Below are positions 16,476 through 24,408 of a stretch of DNA of 64,000 nucleotides, one piece after another. The stretch covers positions 49,974-113,973 of the forward strand of contig CAYOTO010000005.1 in the NCBI GenBank assembly GCA_964406945.1, in the 5' to 3' direction. The notes beneath the pieces were generated by a model that was not told the origin of the DNA, ran no database searches, and worked only from the letters and a program-made list of their open reading frames with translations. Position 1 is the first letter of the stretch. Each line of letters starts with the position of its first letter. Origin of the DNA: UBA2266 sp964406945 (GTDB taxonomy: Bacteria; Planctomycetota; Phycisphaerae; Sedimentisphaerales; Anaerobacaceae). Both the position numbers and the translations under genes were made by a program.

Positions 16476-17450
16476 ATGCACTCAGGCAAAATCTCCGTAC
16501 TTATCGCAGGGCTTTTAATCGGCGTTTTTCTGACTTATCTGGGGTGCGGACCAGTGGCCGCGGCTGAACAAGATAACTTTCAAGTGCGTGTGATGAGCTT
16601 TAATATTCGCTACGGAAGCGCCAACGACGGCCAGAACAGTTGGCCCCACAGGCGCAAGCTCGTGTTCGATCTCATTCGACGCCACGACTGCGATGTTGTC
16701 GGACTGCAGGAGGCTCTGGGCTATCAAATAAGAGAAATAATGGAAGCGGTGCCCGGCTATGACCTGATCGGCGTTGCACGAGAGGACGGAAAAGACGAAG
16801 GCGAGTACTCCTGCATCCTTTACAGGAAGGACAGGTTCGAAGCGGCGAAGTCCGGCACCTTCTGGTTCTCGGATACGCCCGAAGTGCCCGGTTCAAGGCA
16901 CTGGGGTAACGTCTGCGTGCGAATCTGCAGTTGGGCCAGATTGGTTGAAAAAGAGACGGGCAGGGCGTTTTATGCATACAATCTCCATCTGGACCACGTT
17001 TCTCAGCCCTCCAGGGAAAAAAGCGCCATTCTGCTGGCCCAGAGGATCGCCGCCCGCCCGCATTCGGATCCGTTCGTTGTTACGGGCGATTTCAATGCGG
17101 CCGAGCAGAACCCCGTCATACGCTATCTCAAAGGCGAGGCTCCGCTCAAAGAGCAGTGGGGCGCCTCCCGCGAATGCCCGGTGCCGATGGTCGATACATT
17201 TCGCGCACTTCACCCGGACGCCGCCAGGGTAGGCACATTTAACGGCTTCGACGGTAAGCGCGACGGAGGCAAGATCGATTTCGTCCTGGCGCAGGCATCA
17301 ACCGAAGTACGTGAAGCGGCAATTCTCTACGACAACGCCGACGGTCGATACCCGTCCGATCACTTTCCTATCCTTGCCGTGTTGGAGTTTCCACAGGCCG
17401 ATAAGATCGCTGCCCGGAATTCCGATACCGACGATTCTCAGGTCAGGTAA
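16476..17450 (+). CDS. Exported endonuclease/exonuclease/phosphatase-family protein
   Basis: Signal peptide in residues 1-29 ('LIAGLLIGVFLTYLGCGPVAAA'-type core; cleavage probably after AAA). The EEP fold is clear: 'VMSFNIRYG' (metal Asn), 'GLQEAL' (metal Glu), 'NLHLDH', 'VTGDFNA' (Asp/Asn) and the C-terminal 'SDHFPI' (catalytic Asp-His). Substrate could be nucleic acid, lipid or sugar phosphate. AAGGAG lies 6 bp before the ATG at 16476. Its end overlaps the convergent ROK gene by 13 bp. Confidence 0.9.
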   Translation: MHSGKISVLIAGLLIGVFLTYLGCGPVAAAEQDNFQVRVMSFNIRYGSANDGQNSWPHRRKLVFDLIRRHDCDVVGLQEALGYQIREIMEAVPGYDLIGVAREDGKDEGEYSCILYRKDRFEAAKSGTFWFSDTPEVPGSRHWGNVCVRICSWARLVEKETGRAFYAYNLHLDHVSQPSREKSAILLAQRIAARPHSDPFVVTGDFNAAEQNPVIRYLKGEAPLKEQWGASRECPVPMVDTFRALHPDAARVGTFNGFDGKRDGGKIDFVLAQASTEVREAAILYDNADGRYPSDHFPILAVLEFPQADKIAARNSDTDDSQVR

Positions 17451-18397
17451 TGCTTGGCCAGAGCGGCCGCTCCGAAGATTCCGGCATCCTCGCCCAGTGT
17501 TGCGAACATGATCTCGATAGGCTCTTCCTTCAGATTCCAGACCTGCTCCTGGAAATACTCACGGATCCGATTCAGCAGTACGTCGCCTGCGGCTATCATT
17601 CCGCCTGCGAAGAGAATCCGCTGCGGTTCGGTTACGTGAAGCATGTTCACGCACGTGATCGCAAGCGCTTTGGCCGTGCCGTCGGTGATCTCTTTAGCAA
17701 GCTCATCCCCGGCCGCAAGGTGCTCGTACACGTCCTTGCTCGTGATCTTGCCTTTTTCGTCCAGAACCGCCTTCAGCGATGATTCCCGGCCCGCTTCGAC
17801 TGCTTCGGTGGCTCTTCTGGCTGTCGAATCGGCCGAGGCATAAGCTTCGACGCAGCCCTGCTGGCCGCAGTTGCACTTTCGTCCGTCCGGATAGATGATC
17901 ATGTGGCCCAGTTCGCCGCCGTTCTCATCGCAGCCGTGTACCAGTTCACCGCTGTTGACCACGCCGCCGCCGATACCCGTTCCCAGTGTGAAAAAGACCA
18001 TGTGCTCCACGTCTTTTCCTGCTCCGCAGGAATACTCGCCCCAGCACGCTACGTTTGCGTCGTTGTCGAAAGCCACCGGCGCCCCGAGTTTGTCTTTGAG
18101 CATTTTGCAGATAGGCACATTCCTGAACTTGGGCATGTTGGTTGATTTGATGATTATGCCTTCGCTGTATTTGGCCGGTCCCGGTGTGCCAATGCCTACG
18201 GCGGTAAGATCCTGCAGGCTAAGACCGTTTTTCTTCAGAAGTTTTTCGGCCGTTTCGGCCATGTTTTTTATGACAACTTCGGGGCCCATATCCGCATTGG
18301 TTGCGACCGCCGTCTTGGCGATAAGCTTTAGTTCGGCGTCAAAAAGCCCGATTTTTACGTTGGTCCCGCCCAGGTCGATTCCGATGAACTTGCTCAT
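17438..18397 (-). CDS. ROK-family sugar kinase (glucokinase-like)
   Basis: 319 residues with the ASKHA fold: 'GIDLGGTNVKIGLFD' phosphate-1 loop at the N-terminus, 'FTLGTGIGGGVV' phosphate-2, catalytic Asp in 'VAFDNDANVA', and the ROK zinc motif 'CNCGQQGCVEAYAS'. No N-terminal helix-turn-helix, so it is an enzyme rather than a ROK repressor. Glucokinase is the likeliest activity; the exact hexose is not determinable. It has its own promoter at 18460-18488. Confidence 0.93.
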   Translation of the reverse strand: MSKFIGIDLGGTNVKIGLFDAELKLIAKTAVATNADMGPEVVIKNMAETAEKLLKKNGLSLQDLTAVGIGTPGPAKYSEGIIIKSTNMPKFRNVPICKMLKDKLGAPVAFDNDANVACWGEYSCGAGKDVEHMVFFTLGTGIGGGVVNSGELVHGCDENGGELGHMIIYPDGRKCNCGQQGCVEAYASADSTARRATEAVEAGRESSLKAVLDEKGKITSKDVYEHLAAGDELAKEITDGTAKALAITCVNMLHVTEPQRILFAGGMIAAGDVLLNRIREYFQEQVWNLKEEPIEIMFATLGEDAGIFGAAALAKHYLT

Positions 18398-18459
18398 TAT
18401 CTGGTTCCCTGCAAATAGGTTACGGTTATGTACTTGGCCGAATGGCTTCGAAAGCGGTA

Positions 18460-18488
18460 ATTATAGTGGCTCCGCGTTTAATGCTCAA
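18460..18488 (-). promoter_or_regulatory. Promoter of the ROK kinase gene
   Basis: On the minus strand TTGAGC (18488-18483), 17-bp spacer and TATAAT (18465-18460), about 63 bp upstream of the start. Confidence 0.65.
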
Positions 18489-18512
18489 GCTGTTTTGGGC
18501 TTCGAAAACCCC

Positions 18513-19967
18513 TCAGCCGCCGGCGGAGATTCGGTAGACCTTGAAATCGCGGTTTGCGAACACTTGTTCCAGGTTCTTGGCGTAGCGCTGCAGAAACTGT
18601 ACGAGAAAGCCCATATCCTCGCGAAACGGCCTGCCGACCACTACGTATCGAGCGTCAATTTCCCCGAAATACTCCCAGAGTTGCCCGGGATTTTTCGTCA
18701 GATGGTAAACCGACGACGGCCGACCAGTCATAAGGGCCATTACTCGCGGTTTACGGAAGATGATGACGTCGTCAGGCTCCGTCCTGGTCTTTATAAAGTC
18801 GAAAAGCTCAACGCTGTCTGGTTGTGCAATGCCCTGCTCGAGGGGGCCATAGTCTACGCTGGTATACTTCGCGGCGTACGATACTGCGATAATGGCCGTA
18901 AGAACCCAGAAAACCCCGCCCGCCAGTTTCTTTCGCTGCAGAACGGGCCACTCATTCAGCGCTGCAAGTGCATAATAGACGTACAACGGGATAACAGGAA
19001 TCAGATATCGTGTGCCGTAAACCGCCGGGGCTATCACAATCGGGATCATGTACAGAACGGGAAATATCTCCAGATAGCTGATTTTCGTCCGCAGCCTAAT
19101 GATATATCCGACGAAGGCAAGGAGCGTCAAAACCGCAAAAAGCAGCATTTTTACAGCCGGAAGGTAGCCGTTGGCCCAGAGATCGGAAACCGGGCGGGTA
19201 TCCAGAAACAGCTTATATATAATAGATTCGGGGCTGTAGACTATCGACGCCAGATAGCTCGCGTCGCTGCGCAGGAAAATTGTTTGCAGGCCGACAAATG
19301 CCACGAAAATTGCCGTAACTATCGACGAAAAGCGGGTCGGCTTGCGGTATCTGATAAGATCGTGCAGTATGACCGACGGCACAAGCATCAGCCCCAGACT
19401 TCGCGCGCCGTAAGACAGACAGACCAGAACGCCCGTCATAACAGCGTTTCTGATTCGGGGTTGGCCCGCCTCGTATGAGTCGTAGCTCTTTTGAATGTAA
19501 AGCAGGGCAAGATAGGTAAACAGCAGAAAGCTGATGTCGGAAAGGATTTCATCCTTAAAATCCCAGAACCACGGATTAAAAGCGATGATTCCCACAAGAA
19601 CCGCGGTGTAGTGGAAAGGCAGTTTCCTGCGAAAGAACAGATACAGCACTGCCAGGCATGCCAGAAACAGCAGCACATTCTGGACCTTCATGGCGGTCAG
19701 ATTCAGCCCGAATGCCTTATAAACGGGCGCCAGCAGCAGCGGATAGACCGGCGGATAGCTGTCCGGCGACAGATGCGGGTAATACGGGTTGTAGATGAAC
19801 CCCGTATCGGCGTAGGGCCTGCCTTCGGCGATATTCTTTGCGTGAGAAATGTAGAGGCTGAAATCGCCTCCCCACCTGTGGCCGGGCCGGATGGTTGTAA
19901 GGTACAGAACGCCGGTGGCTGCAATAATCGCCAGAACAACCAGAATTCTGGTTCTTTTCGCGGTCAT
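18513..19967 (-). CDS. GT-C type membrane glycosyltransferase
   Basis: 484-residue polytopic protein with about 10-12 hydrophobic helices. After TM1 there is a periplasmic loop 'GGDFSLYISHAKNIAEGRPY' with the acidic residue position typical of the lipid-linked-sugar glycosyltransferases of the GT-39/ArnT/PMT group, followed by 'YPPVYPLLLAPVYKAFG', a common motif of these proteins. The C-terminal 100 residues are soluble. Starts 14 bp after galE in the same operon, which fits a role in transferring galactose-type sugars to an envelope acceptor (inference). Confidence 0.82.
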   Translation of the reverse strand: MTAKRTRILVVLAIIAATGVLYLTTIRPGHRWGGDFSLYISHAKNIAEGRPYADTGFIYNPYYPHLSPDSYPPVYPLLLAPVYKAFGLNLTAMKVQNVLLFLACLAVLYLFFRRKLPFHYTAVLVGIIAFNPWFWDFKDEILSDISFLLFTYLALLYIQKSYDSYEAGQPRIRNAVMTGVLVCLSYGARSLGLMLVPSVILHDLIRYRKPTRFSSIVTAIFVAFVGLQTIFLRSDASYLASIVYSPESIIYKLFLDTRPVSDLWANGYLPAVKMLLFAVLTLLAFVGYIIRLRTKISYLEIFPVLYMIPIVIAPAVYGTRYLIPVIPLYVYYALAALNEWPVLQRKKLAGGVFWVLTAIIAVSYAAKYTSVDYGPLEQGIAQPDSVELFDFIKTRTEPDDVIIFRKPRVMALMTGRPSSVYHLTKNPGQLWEYFGEIDARYVVVGRPFREDMGFLVQFLQRYAKNLEQVFANRDFKVYRISAGG

Positions 19968-19981
19968 GAGTGTTTAGTATG

Positions 19982-20965
19982 CTAGTCGCCGTAGCCGTCG
20001 GGGTGTTCACTGTGCCATTTCCACGCGGTTTCGACGATCCTGTGAAGGTCCGGAATCTCCGGCGTCCAGCCCAGTTCCGTCTTTGCTTTCCGTGCATCCG
20101 AAGTCAATACGGGTGGATCGCCGGGCCGCCGCTCGGTCTCGACTACCTGAAAATCCCTTCCCGATACCGCTTTTACGGTGTCTATAACCTGCCTTACCGA
20201 GTACCCCGTGCCGTTGCCCAGGTTGAAAGTCTGTTCCGCCTTATCATCCAGCCGGTCTATCGCCAGCAGATGCGCCCGGCAAAGGTCCTCTACATGGATG
20301 TAGTCGCGGACGCATGTGCCGTCCGGCGTCTGGTAGTCGGAGCCGAATATCTTGATGTCCGGCCGCTTGCCCATCGCTGCCTGTATCGTCAGTGGAATAA
20401 GGTGGGATTCCGGACTGTGGTCCTCGCCCAGGCGGCCGTCAGTGGACGCACCGCAGGCGTTGAAATAGCGCAAAACCGCGTATCTCAGACGTCCGGTTCG
20501 ACTCTGATAGCCGAGCATCCGTTCGACTGCGAGCTTGCTGTCTCCGTAAGGATTAATTGGACACGTCGGGCAATCCTCGTTTATGGGGATCATTTCCGGC
20601 ACCCCGTATACCGCCGCGGTGCTGCTGAAGACAAACTTATCGACTCCGGCGGCCTCCATCGCACTGAGCAGGTTCTGCGTGTTGGATAGGTTGTTGTGGT
20701 AATATCGCAGAGGCTCGCGCACCGATTCACCCACCTCTATCAGGGCGGCGAAGTGCATTACCACCTCGATTTTGTGATCCCTTAGCGTTCTGACGAGCAG
20801 ATCGTAGTCGGCAAGGTCTCCCTCTACGAGGGTACAGCCCGAAACGGCTGATTTGTGGCCTTTGCTGAAGTTGTCGAAGACAACCGGTTTGCGGCCGTGC
20901 GCGGCCAGCAGGGCCGTCATGTTGCTCCCGATGTACCCGGCGCCGCCGCAGACAAGAACACTCAT
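19982..20965 (-). CDS. galE: UDP-glucose 4-epimerase
   Basis: Interconverts UDP-glucose and UDP-galactose with bound NAD. 327 residues, normal length. 'GGAGYIGS' Rossmann motif at 7-14, 'FAALIEVGESV', catalytic Ser/Thr in 'FSSTAAVYG', 'NPYGDSK' with the Tyr-x3-Lys pair, and 'PDGTCVRDYIHVEDL' near the C-terminal third. The start codon overlaps the stop of the upstream lipoprotein gene by 4 bp (ATGA), a sign of translational coupling. Confidence 0.97.
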   Translation of the reverse strand: MSVLVCGGAGYIGSNMTALLAAHGRKPVVFDNFSKGHKSAVSGCTLVEGDLADYDLLVRTLRDHKIEVVMHFAALIEVGESVREPLRYYHNNLSNTQNLLSAMEAAGVDKFVFSSTAAVYGVPEMIPINEDCPTCPINPYGDSKLAVERMLGYQSRTGRLRYAVLRYFNACGASTDGRLGEDHSPESHLIPLTIQAAMGKRPDIKIFGSDYQTPDGTCVRDYIHVEDLCRAHLLAIDRLDDKAEQTFNLGNGTGYSVRQVIDTVKAVSGRDFQVVETERRPGDPPVLTSDARKAKTELGWTPEIPDLHRIVETAWKWHSEHPDGYGD

Positions 20966-21564
20966 GAAGTCCGCTCTTTCTGATGTGTTGAGATTCTCTG
21001 CTCTATTCGCCGCAGTATCTCGGCAGCCAGCCTTTCATCATCGCCGATATCCGCCCAGACCATGCTTTTTTTCTGATAGCCACTGAATTCCAGGGTCTGA
21101 AAAGAAGAAGAACTCTCCGAGAACATCATATACGCGCGTGTGCCGCTCGCGATCCGATGTTCGGGAAGGCTCAGTCTCTGAATAAGAACGCTGCACGCCA
21201 GCCGGACCTGACCATTCACGGGCTCGGCCCTGACCTCTACTATTCGACGTATGCTGTGCAGATTGGCTTCCAGAGCGTTGCGGTCGCCCACGTTGTCATT
21301 TCGCCAGAATTCGAAAAACTGTGCTCCTCTCAGCGGAGTGGTGATTACTAGTCCGGCATCGGCATCCGATTTGTCTATTTTGAAGTGCATGTCCGTAAGC
21401 ACATCTTCGGCGACCGCAAGTGCTTCGGCCTTTTCTACGGTGGTCAAAACCGGTTCGGCGGGCGCGACGGCCTGCTCCTCGGCGCAGCCCGCAAGCAAAA
21501 GCAATCCCGGCAGCCACAGGCCGGCAAGACAGAATAACCGTATCAGATTCTTGCGAACTTTCAT
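20962..21564 (-). CDS. Hypothetical lipoprotein
   Basis: 200 residues. 'LLLLAGC' is a lipobox with Cys27 as the lipidation site. The rest is a mixed alpha/beta domain with no family I recognise; the spacing of short strands resembles LPS-assembly or DUF-type periplasmic lipoproteins. The start at 21564 was chosen because it gives a correct signal peptide; the frame extends further but without signal-like sequence. First gene of a three-gene operon with galE and a GT-C protein, so an envelope role is likely. Confidence 0.8.
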   Translation of the reverse strand: MKVRKNLIRLFCLAGLWLPGLLLLAGCAEEQAVAPAEPVLTTVEKAEALAVAEDVLTDMHFKIDKSDADAGLVITTPLRGAQFFEFWRNDNVGDRNALEANLHSIRRIVEVRAEPVNGQVRLACSVLIQRLSLPEHRIASGTRAYMMFSESSSSFQTLEFSGYQKKSMVWADIGDDERLAAEILRRIEQRISTHQKERTS

Positions 21565-21612
21565 ATCACAGCTTTCGCGCTGAATAGCAGTTACTGTTAA
21601 TCGACACGGCAG

Positions 21613-21641
21613 ATTATATAGCCGAGTTCGAAGGCCCTCAA
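21613..21641 (-). promoter_or_regulatory. Promoter of the lipoprotein-galE-GT operon
   Basis: On the minus strand TTGAGG (21641-21636), exactly 17 bp, then TATAAT (21618-21613), about 50 bp upstream of the lipoprotein start. Confidence 0.7.
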
Positions 21642-21681
21642 GCGCTATCATCAGTTTTATCGTTTTGTTACCGCAGGTTCA

Positions 21682-22929
21682 TCAGGATACGATTGAACCG
21701 ATGTCGATCAGGTGCATCTGCCTGCCCTTACCGGTGTGCGGTGAATCGATGCAGACGCTGCGGCCGTCCGGGCTGAACCGCGGATGAGTATCGCAGCGCC
21801 ATTCGCCGGTATATGCTTTAGGCAGGTGAAAACTGCCAAGTGCAACGGTTCTGCCGCTAGCCACATGATACAGATAGACGTTCTGATTGCGGTTTCCATC
21901 CGGGTACGTATCGTTAAGAATCCACTCGTTTCCTGGCAGATAAGTGCAATGCCCATTGCGGGTCATAACGCCTTTGCCCACCACTTCCACTTTGTTCGAG
22001 CCGTCTTCATAAAGATAGAAAGCGTTTTTATGGCTCGGATGCCAGGCCCAGGCGAGGATGTGCTCCGGATCACGCCAGATGAAGTGGGAGGTCCTGCCGT
22101 AACTGTCGACGATATTTACGTTGCGGCCATCCCGGTCCGCCGTCAACATTCTCGTGCCGAAACTCCGCAGCCCCGGAGCGCGCCAGCGATGCAGGAAGAT
22201 AAAACGCGAGCCGTCCGTGTTGAACAGGAGGTGGTTGAAGTAGTGCTTGGCGTTTTTGGGATTTCCCGGGATTTCGCCCAGCTTCGATATTCTTGCGAGA
22301 GAAACAATAAGATCTCGTTTGCCCGTATCCAGGTTGATGCGATATATACCCGATTCAGCCGGCGCCGGATCATCCTTGTTCGGATCCGGCAGGCCCGGGT
22401 AGCCGTAGCCGGGACGCATATCCTGGATTCTGCAAAAGTCCGGGGCTACTGCGGTCTTGCCGTCAGGGCTGAGGCAGTAAATCGGATACCCCAGTGTGCG
22501 TCTTTTGCCGGTTCTTACGTTGAGAATATGGCAGACATAGCCGTCGTCCTGACGGTCGTTCCATATTATCTGCTCATTCGAGCCCGGGCGCCACTGCAGC
22601 ATGCACCCCTGCTGCCAGCACCATGCCCTGCTCGTTCCGAGCTGGGTCCAGCGGTCGTTATCCTGGAGATCGACCATGCCGATTTTGATCTGGTCTTTGG
22701 CCGTCGGGCTGCGGTGCTCGAAATCCACTTCCATCCCCAGGACGAAACGTCCGCCGGGATCGAATTGTAGCTTGTCGTAATAGCTGAACCAGTGGAAACC
22801 GGGCCCGCGCGTTATGGTACGGACCGGCGGAAGCTTGCCGATTGCGAGGCTCGGCCATCCTGCCAGCGCAGCCGAACCGAGCGCGGCTGTTTTCAGGAAA
22901 TCGCGGCGTGAAAGTGGAATCTTATCCAT
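21682..22929 (-). CDS. Tat-exported beta-propeller protein
   Basis: 415 residues. 'LSRRDFLKTAALG' at 6-18 is a twin-arginine signal. The mature part has repeated blade-like elements with 'SPDG', 'NTDGSRFIF', 'RDPEHILAW' and 'RFSPDGRSVCIDSPHTG', typical of TolB/WD40-like or oligogalacturonate-lyase-type propellers. Tat export suggests folding or a cofactor in the cytoplasm. Catalytic function not assignable. It is transcribed toward the lipoprotein operon, 30-40 bp before that operon's promoter. Confidence 0.82.
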   Translation of the reverse strand: MDKIPLSRRDFLKTAALGSAALAGWPSLAIGKLPPVRTITRGPGFHWFSYYDKLQFDPGGRFVLGMEVDFEHRSPTAKDQIKIGMVDLQDNDRWTQLGTSRAWCWQQGCMLQWRPGSNEQIIWNDRQDDGYVCHILNVRTGKRRTLGYPIYCLSPDGKTAVAPDFCRIQDMRPGYGYPGLPDPNKDDPAPAESGIYRINLDTGKRDLIVSLARISKLGEIPGNPKNAKHYFNHLLFNTDGSRFIFLHRWRAPGLRSFGTRMLTADRDGRNVNIVDSYGRTSHFIWRDPEHILAWAWHPSHKNAFYLYEDGSNKVEVVGKGVMTRNGHCTYLPGNEWILNDTYPDGNRNQNVYLYHVASGRTVALGSFHLPKAYTGEWRCDTHPRFSPDGRSVCIDSPHTGKGRQMHLIDIGSIVS

Positions 22930-23328
22930 ATTTTCGGTCCTTAGTCGGTCCGGCTGTCCGGGCCGGACAAGATTTGAAGATTATATATTATACCCGATTG
23001 TATCGGTTGTTCCTGTAACTTCAAGCATCAAGGATGCGTGGCTGTACTGGAAAGCCGCTTATACCTGTCTAGAGAACCCCGGCGTCCGCCGAGCCAGGCC
23101 CGTCGAGCTGTTTACCGGCTAAAGGCGCCGGCGAACACGGGCCGATATTTCCATTGAGGTTCGATTCGAAACCAGGACCGGACACAGCAAAAACTGGTTG
23201 CCGGCATTGTGGCTGGTGACGATCTTTGCGGGCCGGCATACCGGCCGCATCTGGGGTGGACGCCATGCGAGCGACGCAAGCCGACCGGCGGAGAGTTTGA
23301 GATGTAGATAGCCGTACAGATACAGCCC
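22930..23328. other. Non-coding region
   Basis: About 400 bp between the divergent Tat-protein and xerD genes. An AT-rich TATAAT-containing stretch at about 22980-22996 probably holds the leftward promoter. I see no gene, tRNA or repeat here; open frames are antisense extensions. Confidence 0.5.
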
Positions 23329-24267
23329 ATGAGTTCAGTGCAGATACGAAACATAACGACGCAGTTGCAGGCGACGGCACTGGGCCGTGTGGCCAAACAG
23401 TTTCTCGACTATCTGCGTGTGGAAGCCGGCCTGGCTTCAAATACAATCGAGGCTTACGGACGCGACCTTCGCGATTTCGCCAAGTACTGCCACGGTCGCA
23501 AACTCGACCGCCTGGCGCAGATTCGGGCGGCGGTCGTTCAGAAGTATCTCAGGAGGCTCACGGAGGACGGTTTGAGCGAGGCGTCGATTAAACGCCGCCT
23601 TGTGGCCATTCGCATGTTTCTTCGCTTCTGTAAACTCATGGGTCTGATAGAAAATGACTATGCGTCCGTACTGGACGGACCAAAGCTGTGGCAGAGATTG
23701 CCCAATGTGTGCAGCAAGCCTCAGGTTGTGAAGCTGCTGGATGCGCCGGACCCGGCCGAGCCGTTCTATCTTCGCGACAAGGCATTGCTGGAGCTGCTCT
23801 ATGCGACGGGCATGCGGGCAAGCGAACTGGCGGGCCTGAAAATATCGGACATAAATCTTGACATTGGATATCTGCGTTGCTGCGGCAAAGGCAACAGAGA
23901 GCGTGTCATACCGATGGCGCGAGTAGCCGCCGAGGTCGTGAGGCGATATCTCAGCGAACTGAGGCCGAGGCTGATGAACGCGCAAAGCGGCGATTTTATG
24001 CTGTTATCGCGAACAGGACGGCCATTCAGTCGTATAGAAATTTGGCGCTTGGTCAAGAAACATGCTGGGCGGGCTGGCATGGGTAAAGGAATCAGTACGC
24101 ATACTCTACGGCATTGTTTTGCGACCCACCTGCTAACGGGCGGCGCGGACCTGAGAAGTGTACAGGAGTTACTCGGTCACGTAGACATTGCTACGACACA
24201 GATTTACACGCATGTGGACAACGAGCGGCTGAGGAACATTCACAAACGCTTTCACCCGAGGCAGTAG
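23329..24267 (+). CDS. xerD: Tyrosine recombinase XerD-like
   Basis: Site-specific recombinase that resolves chromosome dimers at dif. 312 residues, with the N-terminal SAM-like domain 'FLDYLRVEAGLASNTIEAY' and the catalytic domain containing Arg in 'TGMRASELAGL', Lys in 'GKGNRERVIP', His-x2-Arg in 'HTLRHCFATHLL', 'LLGHVDI' and the nucleophile Tyr in 'TQIYTHV'. The C-terminal 'ERLRNIHKRFHPR' matches XerD better than XerC. No mobile-element genes adjoin it, which supports a housekeeping role. Confidence 0.93.
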   Translation: MSSVQIRNITTQLQATALGRVAKQFLDYLRVEAGLASNTIEAYGRDLRDFAKYCHGRKLDRLAQIRAAVVQKYLRRLTEDGLSEASIKRRLVAIRMFLRFCKLMGLIENDYASVLDGPKLWQRLPNVCSKPQVVKLLDAPDPAEPFYLRDKALLELLYATGMRASELAGLKISDINLDIGYLRCCGKGNRERVIPMARVAAEVVRRYLSELRPRLMNAQSGDFMLLSRTGRPFSRIEIWRLVKKHAGRAGMGKGISTHTLRHCFATHLLTGGADLRSVQELLGHVDIATTQIYTHVDNERLRNIHKRFHPRQ

Positions 24268-24408
24268 TAGCCTGATTTCTCGGACGACGGCTTTTTGGTT
24301 ATTTTCGTATCGCCGCCGGTAAAATGGGCAATATCAAGTTGACTTTTGGCATTTGCGGCTGTTATCATAATGTTCTGTAACTAACGGATTGTTCTTCGGG
24401 GCCTTATA

